64,000 nucleotides of DNA from Paenibacillus bovis. Its GTDB lineage: Bacteria; Bacillota; Bacilli; Bacillales; Bacillaceae_C. The translations under genes were made by a program, and so were the position numbers. Below, one piece after another: positions 58,174 through 64,000 of this stretch. Each line of letters opens with the position of its first letter. The first letter of the stretch is position 1. Under the pieces are notes generated by a model. The model made no database searches. It was not told the DNA's origin and saw only the letters and a program-made list of their open reading frames with translations. Location: contig VEFU01000010.1 of NCBI GenBank assembly GCA_007679095.1, positions 30,008-94,007 on the forward strand, read 5' to 3'.

Positions 58174-59364
58174 TTATTTCGTATAATTATCAAAGTATCC
58201 TTGGATGTACACGATAGGTGTTCCTTTATCACCACTACCAGAAGTTAGGTCAGATAAGGATCCAATTAAATCTGTTAGCTTTCTAGGAGTAGTCCCTTGT
58301 GCTTCCATAGCTCCAGTTAAATCTTCGCCTTTATTGGTAATATATTCAGCAATGGCCTTTTGTAAATCTTCACCTCTTAAGTCAGCAAAGTTATTGTCTG
58401 CGAGGTACTTTAACTTCACTTCATTTGGAGTTCCGTCTAGTCCTGAAGTATAAGCAGGTGATACAACTGGGTCAGCTAACTCCCAGATCTTCCCTACAGG
58501 ATCTTTAAAAGCCCCATCGCCATAAATCATTACTTCTATATTTTTCCCTGTTCTATCTTTAAGCTTTTGTTGGATAGTATCGACGATTGGTTGGCAATCA
58601 CGTGGGAAAAGTTTAACACTTTCTTCTTTGGATTTGTTTGACCCTAGTAGGCCATAGTCTTCATTATATCCACTGCCATTGATTGATTCAGCTAATATAT
58701 TATCAAGGCTATAGATTTTTTCTCCACCATTTGCTTTTAAGATTCTCTTTGTTCTAAAACGTGAATGGATATCACAAGTTAGGACACTTCTCGTGTAATC
58801 TAAAATTGTTTTCGGGTTATTGGAGAAAATAACTTCACATTCAACTCCGTATTCTTCCACAATTGATTTATAGTAATCTATATAGTCAACGCCCGTAAAT
58901 GTATGTTTATTATATCCAAAAAATTCACGGAATTGACTCTCAGTTAACACGTCTGTCCAAGGATTAACTCCTTTTTCATCAAGTAAATCGATATCTACTA
59001 AGTGATTACCTACCTCATCAGAAGGGTAGCTTAGCATTAAAACAATCTTTTTCGCTCCTTTTGCAATACCACGAAGGCAAACGGCAAAACGATTTCTACT
59101 TAGGATAGGAAAGATAACACCAATTGTATCTTCTCCAAATTTGGAACTGACATCTTGTGCAATATCATCAATTGTTGCGTAATTTCCTTGTGCACGGGCA
59201 ACGATAGATTCCGTAATTGTTACGATATCCTTATCTTGAAATTCAAACCCTTCTACTTCAGCTGCTTTTAGGACACTGTCCACAACAATCTCTTCAATAT
59301 TGTCTCCTTGATTTATAATAGGGCAACGTAGGCCTCTTACTACTGTTCCAACCATTCTTTCCAA
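58174..59364 (-). CDS. Coenzyme F420-0:L-glutamate ligase-like protein (CofE family)
   Basis: This 396-residue protein resembles the CofE family: GTVVRGLRCPIINQGDNIEE, DIVTITESIVARAQGNY (the conserved ES), LSRNRFAVCLRGIAKGAKKI and a late MIYGDGAFKDPVGKIWELAD with GLDGTPNEVKLKY. CofE adds glutamate to F420-0. Longer homologues of about 400 residues occur in Firmicutes that are not known to make F420, so the substrate here is probably different. The start is a TTG with AAGGAG 8 nt upstream; an ATG lies three codons later. A LysR gene is divergent. Confidence 0.82.
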   Translation of the reverse strand: MERMVGTVVRGLRCPIINQGDNIEEIVVDSVLKAAEVEGFEFQDKDIVTITESIVARAQGNYATIDDIAQDVSSKFGEDTIGVIFPILSRNRFAVCLRGIAKGAKKIVLMLSYPSDEVGNHLVDIDLLDEKGVNPWTDVLTESQFREFFGYNKHTFTGVDYIDYYKSIVEEYGVECEVIFSNNPKTILDYTRSVLTCDIHSRFRTKRILKANGGEKIYSLDNILAESINGSGYNEDYGLLGSNKSKEESVKLFPRDCQPIVDTIQQKLKDRTGKNIEVMIYGDGAFKDPVGKIWELADPVVSPAYTSGLDGTPNEVKLKYLADNNFADLRGEDLQKAIAEYITNKGEDLTGAMEAQGTTPRKLTDLIGSLSDLTSGSGDKGTPIVYIQGYFDNYTK

Positions 59365-59479
59365 GGTAATCGCTCCTTAAGGTCTTGTTTTTATTATTGT
59401 TTCACTACTTGTAATATACATGATGGAAGTGGTATAAGTAAAATATCTATATTGAATGGTAGGTATAAGGAGTGCTTAT

Positions 59480-60361
59480 ATGATAAGTAAGTTAGACCTA
59501 TATAAAGTGTTTTGCCAAGTGGGAAAAAGTAAAAGTTTTTCAAAAGCAGCGGAACAACTTTTTATGACACAACCAGCAGTAAGTCAATCGATTATGCAGT
59601 TGGAAAGAGAGTTAGATACACGATTATTTAATCGCACACCAAAAGGGGTAACATTTACCGATGAAGGGAAGCTGCTTTTTGAATATGCTCATTCTGCGAT
59701 TAATTTACTTGATGCTGGAGAGGAAAAGATCTTAGAGTTTAAACATTTAACCGTAGGAGAGTTAAAAATAGGGGTAGGCGATACAATTTCTCGTTACTTC
59801 TTACTACCATATTTAGAAGCCTTCCATAACAGTTATCCAAATGTTAAATTTACCATTTTGAATGGTACCACAATAGAACTATGCGATGCTTTAAAGTCTG
59901 GTGAGGTGGATATTGCAATCTGTAATTTACCAATTGAAGATACATCTATCGAAAAACTCCCGTGCTTTGAAATCCAGGACACATTTGTTTATGGTGAAAA
60001 GTTTAAAAAAATACTATCTAAACCCTTAAGTCTTAAAGAATTAGTAAAACTGCCATTAATATTTCTTGAACCAAATTCTAATTCGCGTAAGTTTGTAGAA
60101 AATTATATGATCACACAAGGAATCAGACTTGAACCAGAATTTGAATTGGGATCACATGACCTATTACTTGAATTTGCAAGAATAAATTTAGGCGTAGCAT
60201 GTGTTACAAGAGAATTTTCTCAAGATTATTTAGATCGTGGCTTATTACATGAGGTTCAACTACAGGAGCAAATACCACATCGCAGTATTGGTATATGTTA
60301 TTTGAAGAGGGTGCCACTATCACCGGCAGCTACGAAGTTTGTTGAAAATATCATGAAATAG
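59480..60361 (+). CDS. LysR-family transcriptional regulator
   Basis: This 293-residue regulator has the winged helix-turn-helix FSKAAEQLFMTQPAVSQSIM and ERELDTRLFNRTPKGVTFTD, then a two-lobe effector domain (GELKIGVGDTISRYFLLPYL). It is divergent from the CofE-like gene with about 115 bp between the starts, the usual layout for a LysR protein and its target. The ATG at 59480 has AAGGAG 8 nt upstream; the longer frame to 59456 is not needed. The effector is unknown. Confidence 0.9.
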   Translation: MISKLDLYKVFCQVGKSKSFSKAAEQLFMTQPAVSQSIMQLERELDTRLFNRTPKGVTFTDEGKLLFEYAHSAINLLDAGEEKILEFKHLTVGELKIGVGDTISRYFLLPYLEAFHNSYPNVKFTILNGTTIELCDALKSGEVDIAICNLPIEDTSIEKLPCFEIQDTFVYGEKFKKILSKPLSLKELVKLPLIFLEPNSNSRKFVENYMITQGIRLEPEFELGSHDLLLEFARINLGVACVTREFSQDYLDRGLLHEVQLQEQIPHRSIGICYLKRVPLSPAATKFVENIMK

Positions 60362-60469
60362 GTTTTAAAAAACTTGGAATGACAAATCTGTATCTTCACA
60401 CAATAGGTTTTTATAGATTATATGGATATCCAGAGAGGTATATTTTTAATTTTTTAGGGAGGAAAATAG

Positions 60470-62266
60470 GTGTTTTATTCATTAAGGAATCGTTTCTTTC
60501 TTATTTTTACATGTTTACTGACAGTTCCATTTATTTTATTATCTATTTTAATTCCAAGTTTGTTTACCTCTGTAATAAAGGACCAAACTCAGAATTTAGT
60601 TAAAGAAAAAATGGATCAGTATTCGCTTTATGTAGAGTCTATTACTAAACAGGCACAGGATCTTGGAAAGCAGATACTTATTAACCAAACAACCCAAGAT
60701 TGGCTAAAGTTAGAAACTGGGTATTGGGCAAAATCCAATGAAGAGAAATTATTAAAGAAGAAAGAATTAGGTATGTTGCTTAATTCTATAAGAATTAATA
60801 ATTCGAATGATATGTCTGTATCTGTTTTTCTATATGATGGTACAGGTGCTCCTGCTAATAATCTTAAATTAAAGGAAGAGAATTGGTATATTGACTTTAT
60901 GGTAAACGAACAAAATTTTATAAAGTCACATATTGACCACCCATCAGCAGGTGGAGAAAGTATAAATAGCTATATTCTTCCTCTATTTAATTTAAGCACA
61001 TTAGAATCGTCTGGTATTATCAAGGTTAACTTCCCTTCATCCTTATTTGAATCAGCTCTAGATAATATGTTAATTGGAAAGAAAGGACATGCATATTTAA
61101 TTGATAGCAGTGGATCAAATGTTTTACAAAATAAAATTCAAATACCTGATGCAGTTATAAAAAAAACTGTAGGTAATATTGGAGAGAGTCGGGATAAGAA
61201 GGGATTAATAGAAATGGATTATCAAGGGGAGACGTATTTTGTTTTCTACCATATGCTCCCAGTTGGTGATTGGATTTTTATCAGTGAAGTGACAAAATCG
61301 AATCTTTTTTCAGAAGTAAATAATATCCAAAATAATTTGTTGATAATAAGTGCTATAGTTTTTCTGTTAACAATTTTTACTTCTTACATGCTATCTTCCA
61401 ATATTACAAAACCGATAGGAAAACTGACTAAGGCAATGGGCTATATTGAACATGGGGACTTTCATGGTGCACAACAATACTTGCCAACCATTAAGTCAAA
61501 TAATCACGAAGTAGGATATTTAGTTAAGGTGTTTAAACACACAATAGGTAGATTAAAAAGTCTAATTGAAACAGAATATGAGGCTAATCTGCGGCGAAAA
61601 GATGCTGAGTACAAAGCGCTATTACTGCAAATAAATCCTCATTTTTTGAATAATACACTTGAAATTATAGGTGGCTTAGCAGCACAAGGTAAGAACAGGG
61701 AAGTAATGAAGATAAGTGTTTATTTAGGGAAAATGATGAGGTACTCTTTAAATACGAAAAGTAATATTGTGAGATTGGGAGAAGAAATGAATTACATCCG
61801 GAATTATACTAATATTCTAAAGTTAAGGTATGAGGACAACATTAACATAGAAATAGAAGAAGACTCCGAAATTAGACAAATTCCAATCATTAAATTTATT
61901 TTACAGCCATTGGTAGAAAATGCTGTAAAGTATAGTTTTGTTGAAAAGAAAAATGCGGAAATTTATATCTCTACCAAAAGGGTTGATGACCAAATATTCC
62001 TTTCTATAGAGGATAAAGGGGTAGGAATCTCTGATGACGTTATAAAAGATTTAATGAGACATGAAGACTTTAATGAAACGAATAATGTATTAGAAAGTAA
62101 AGGAAATAGTATTGGTCTTAAGAATGTAATTGGTAGGTTACTACTTTATTATGGGAAGAATTTTTCTTACAAAATTGAATCCGAAGAAAATGTGGGTACA
62201 AGAATCACGTTATGTATTTATATAAAAAGAGGTGATTTTGATGTTGAAGGTGATCATTACAGATGA
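60470..62266 (+). CDS. Sensor histidine kinase, YesM-like
   Basis: This 598-residue kinase has membrane segment 1 (about 9-33), an extracellular dCache-like sensor, membrane segment 2 (about 288-308), a HAMP domain and a His_kinase/HATPase part. The phosphorylated His is in LLLQINPHFLNNTLEII (about 393); the ATP site has PLVENAVKYSF and IEDKGVGIS. YesM-type kinases usually sense oligosaccharides together with a binding protein. GTG start with GGGAGG upstream. Its response regulator overlaps it by 26 bp. Confidence 0.92.
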   Translation: MFYSLRNRFFLIFTCLLTVPFILLSILIPSLFTSVIKDQTQNLVKEKMDQYSLYVESITKQAQDLGKQILINQTTQDWLKLETGYWAKSNEEKLLKKKELGMLLNSIRINNSNDMSVSVFLYDGTGAPANNLKLKEENWYIDFMVNEQNFIKSHIDHPSAGGESINSYILPLFNLSTLESSGIIKVNFPSSLFESALDNMLIGKKGHAYLIDSSGSNVLQNKIQIPDAVIKKTVGNIGESRDKKGLIEMDYQGETYFVFYHMLPVGDWIFISEVTKSNLFSEVNNIQNNLLIISAIVFLLTIFTSYMLSSNITKPIGKLTKAMGYIEHGDFHGAQQYLPTIKSNNHEVGYLVKVFKHTIGRLKSLIETEYEANLRRKDAEYKALLLQINPHFLNNTLEIIGGLAAQGKNREVMKISVYLGKMMRYSLNTKSNIVRLGEEMNYIRNYTNILKLRYEDNINIEIEEDSEIRQIPIIKFILQPLVENAVKYSFVEKKNAEIYISTKRVDDQIFLSIEDKGVGISDDVIKDLMRHEDFNETNNVLESKGNSIGLKNVIGRLLLYYGKNFSYKIESEENVGTRITLCIYIKRGDFDVEGDHYR

Positions 62267-63830
62267 TGAGGTTCAAATTCTCAAAGGATTAAGAATGAAG
62301 GTTAATTGGGAAGAAGAAGGTTTTCAGATTGTTGGGGAGGCATCAAATGGTCAAGAGACATTAGAATTACTTCAAACAATAGATGTTGACGTTGTGATTA
62401 CAGATATACGAATGCCGATTATGGATGGAATTGAACTAGCAAAACGCTGTCAAGAAGAGTTTCCTAATATAAAGGTGATTGTTTTATCAGGGTATTCCGA
62501 GTTCGACTATGTAAGAAGAGCTATGCAAGAAGGTGTAAAGGACTATTTATTGAAGCCTGTGGATCCTGATGAATTATTGGAAATACTTCTTAAAGTAAGT
62601 AAAGAAATTGAAGAGGAAAAAAGAAATGAAATTGAATCTGCTCGGATTCGGTGGCTTGCTAACTCACGTTTACAAGAGGTACAGGAACAGTTTTTATTAT
62701 ATTTAGTTAGGGATGAATGGTTAGAAATTCCAATGATTCAGGAAAGGTTAAAACAAATCCAGTTAGAAGATCTAGGAAAAGATAATATTAAAGTTCAGTT
62801 TCTCACAGTTGAAGTTAGAGGATCTGAAAATAATCCAGATTTACTAAAAGAACGCTGGATTTCTTTCCAAATGCTCTGTAAAGAGATTGCAAAAAATCGT
62901 TTAGGGACTTATTGCTTTTATAATCCGAATTACGGTAATGTTATCCATTTCTTGAATACCATTAATTCTGAATACCCTCATAGTACACAATCTTTAGTAA
63001 ATGATATACAAAAAAATGTTAAATCCTACTTAAACCTAGAAACTGTGATAGGAGTAGGCAGTGTTGTAACTGGTCTAAGAGAATTTAAGAACGGATATAT
63101 AGCAAGTTTATTTTCATGGAGCCAAAGTCAGCTAGGTTCTGTATCGCAGGTCATTGATGAAAAGATAATGGAGGAAGGTGTTTTTCAATTTTCAGATGAC
63201 TTGGAAAGAAAGCTGACTAATGCTATAGAAGGTGTAGATTTAATAAAGTTTCAAGAACACCTATATTCCATACTAGGGGATACTATAAAGCAATCGTTAT
63301 TGTCCTTTTCGTTTTTAGCAATTCGAGTATTATTTTTGCTAAGTTCATTAGTAAAGAAATATGGTATAGAGACGAAAGAAATCCAACATACGATTTGGAA
63401 GTGTCAACAAGGAATTTGGGAATTGAATTCTCAATCTAAAGTAAGGGATTACCTCATTCAATTGGCTAAGGAAATAATAGAGAAAGTTCGAGTAAAACGA
63501 TATTCTAATGGGAAATTAGTGATAGAAAGTATACTTCATTATTTAAATGAGCACTATGCGAGTGAAATATCTCTTACATCATTATCATCTTTATTTCATA
63601 TAAATAGTGCTTATTTATCCGATTCTTTTAAGAATCATGTAGGGCAAAATTTCAGCGAATATCTAGTGAATTTACGAATAGAAAAGGCGAAACAATTTTT
63701 AAATGATAAGGAACTTAGAATTATTGATATAGCCTATTTAGTTGGTTTTTCGAACTCTAGTTATTTTAGTACTGTCTTTAAAAAACACGTAGGAAAAACT
63801 CCGGTTGAGTATCGTAATTCTATTAATTAA
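62241..63830 (+). CDS. AraC-type response regulator, YesN-like
   Basis: This 529-residue protein has a receiver domain with the phospho-acceptor Asp55 in VVITDIRMPIMDG and the late Lys in YLLKPVDP, a long middle region, and a C-terminal AraC DNA-binding domain with two helix-turn-helices (LTSLSSLFHINSAYLSDSFK and IIDIAYLVGFSNSSYFSTVF). It pairs with the kinase and would activate carbohydrate genes, likely to the right of the window. The ATG at 62241 follows AAAGAGG; it overlaps the kinase end. Confidence 0.93.
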   Translation: MLKVIITDDEVQILKGLRMKVNWEEEGFQIVGEASNGQETLELLQTIDVDVVITDIRMPIMDGIELAKRCQEEFPNIKVIVLSGYSEFDYVRRAMQEGVKDYLLKPVDPDELLEILLKVSKEIEEEKRNEIESARIRWLANSRLQEVQEQFLLYLVRDEWLEIPMIQERLKQIQLEDLGKDNIKVQFLTVEVRGSENNPDLLKERWISFQMLCKEIAKNRLGTYCFYNPNYGNVIHFLNTINSEYPHSTQSLVNDIQKNVKSYLNLETVIGVGSVVTGLREFKNGYIASLFSWSQSQLGSVSQVIDEKIMEEGVFQFSDDLERKLTNAIEGVDLIKFQEHLYSILGDTIKQSLLSFSFLAIRVLFLLSSLVKKYGIETKEIQHTIWKCQQGIWELNSQSKVRDYLIQLAKEIIEKVRVKRYSNGKLVIESILHYLNEHYASEISLTSLSSLFHINSAYLSDSFKNHVGQNFSEYLVNLRIEKAKQFLNDKELRIIDIAYLVGFSNSSYFSTVFKKHVGKTPVEYRNSIN

Positions 63831-63886
63831 ACCTACACTAATTTCTATAAATAAATAGGTATTAAATTAGGAGAGAAGTAGTATAG

Positions 63887-63934
63887 ATGAAAAACAGATT
63901 AATTTTTATAATAGCGATATCAATGAGAGTATAA
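63887..63934 (+). pseudogene. Remnant of a lipoprotein-like gene start
   Basis: AGGAGAG precedes an ATG that reads MKNRLIFIIAISMRV and then stops. This looks like the n- and h-region of a signal peptide, as in sugar-binding lipoproteins that often follow YesMN. The remaining 66 bp show no matching continuation that I can read. Confidence 0.35.
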
Positions 63935-64000
63935 AATATTTTGTGTAAATGAAAAATTCCATATAAAAAGGAAGACCTTTTCTTGGTAGAATTAAGTCAC

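Overview
The window is AT-rich DNA that looks like the chromosome of a low-GC, Gram-positive, endospore-lineage bacterium (Bacillaceae, perhaps near Oceanobacillus or Ornithinibacillus). The reasons are strong AGGAGG-type ribosome sites, many TTG/GTG starts, CcpA-type cre sites, a ganRSPQAB-like galactan operon, a PerR-like box at ahpCF, a preQ1-I riboswitch, a staygreen-family gene and GC-rich dispersed repeats of a kind common in that family. No rRNA, tRNA, phage, transposase or CRISPR was found. The genus is inference.

Layout. 1-441: 5' part of a thiamine-diphosphate enzyme. 634-1116: a deaminase. 1412-4309: sucrose PTS EIIBC and sucrose-6-P hydrolase, separated by a terminator-like hairpin. 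4437-4929: a broken DJ-1/PfpI gene. 5163-7047: two cytoplasmic GH43 enzymes under a cre-overlapped promoter. 7341-10346: a flavin cluster of two FMN reductases, the second carrying a PAS domain and a tail with two flavinylation motifs, followed by the flavin transferase ApbE. 10445-14143: RluF, a frameshifted staygreen gene, a lipoprotein multicopper oxidase and a VOC protein. 14580-18719: a glucoside operon (MFS transporter, LacI regulator, GH13 alpha-glucosidase) with paired LacI-type operators. 18770-24329: SDR, CAP-domain lipoprotein, small unknown protein, GH2 beta-galactosidase and aldo/keto reductase.

24445-25960: a dispersed repeat, a preQ1 riboswitch, queF and a VUT-family transporter. 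26006-28112: ahpF and ahpC. 28432-29208: an array of about fifteen 52-bp units beside a NERD-domain gene. 30328-32657: SsuE-like reductase, luciferase-like monooxygenase and a divergent OsmC protein. 32893-35614: secreted GH43 with two carbohydrate-binding modules, and a PgeF/YlmD-family protein. 35918-41470: an ABC-DUF1854-ABC operon interrupted by repeats. 41604-51734: the galactan locus (regulator, ABC importer, GH42, wall-anchored GH53), followed by a chemoreceptor, a lipoprotein amidase, a serine hydrolase, an NCS1 permease, a CofE-like protein with a divergent LysR regulator, and a YesMN-type two-component system.

Much of the window serves plant-carbohydrate use: sucrose, alpha-glucosides, arabinoxylan-like substrates, beta-galactosides and galactan. 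Galactan would be cut at the surface by GanB, imported by GanSPQ with an ATPase encoded elsewhere, and hydrolysed inside by GanA. Three groups of dispersed repeats (189 bp twice, about 290 bp twice, and smaller elements) sit at operon joints; some bring their own terminators. The least explained items are the doubly tagged flavoreductase beside ApbE, the 52-bp array, the ABC-DUF1854-ABC operon and the CofE-like gene in a lineage not known to make F420.
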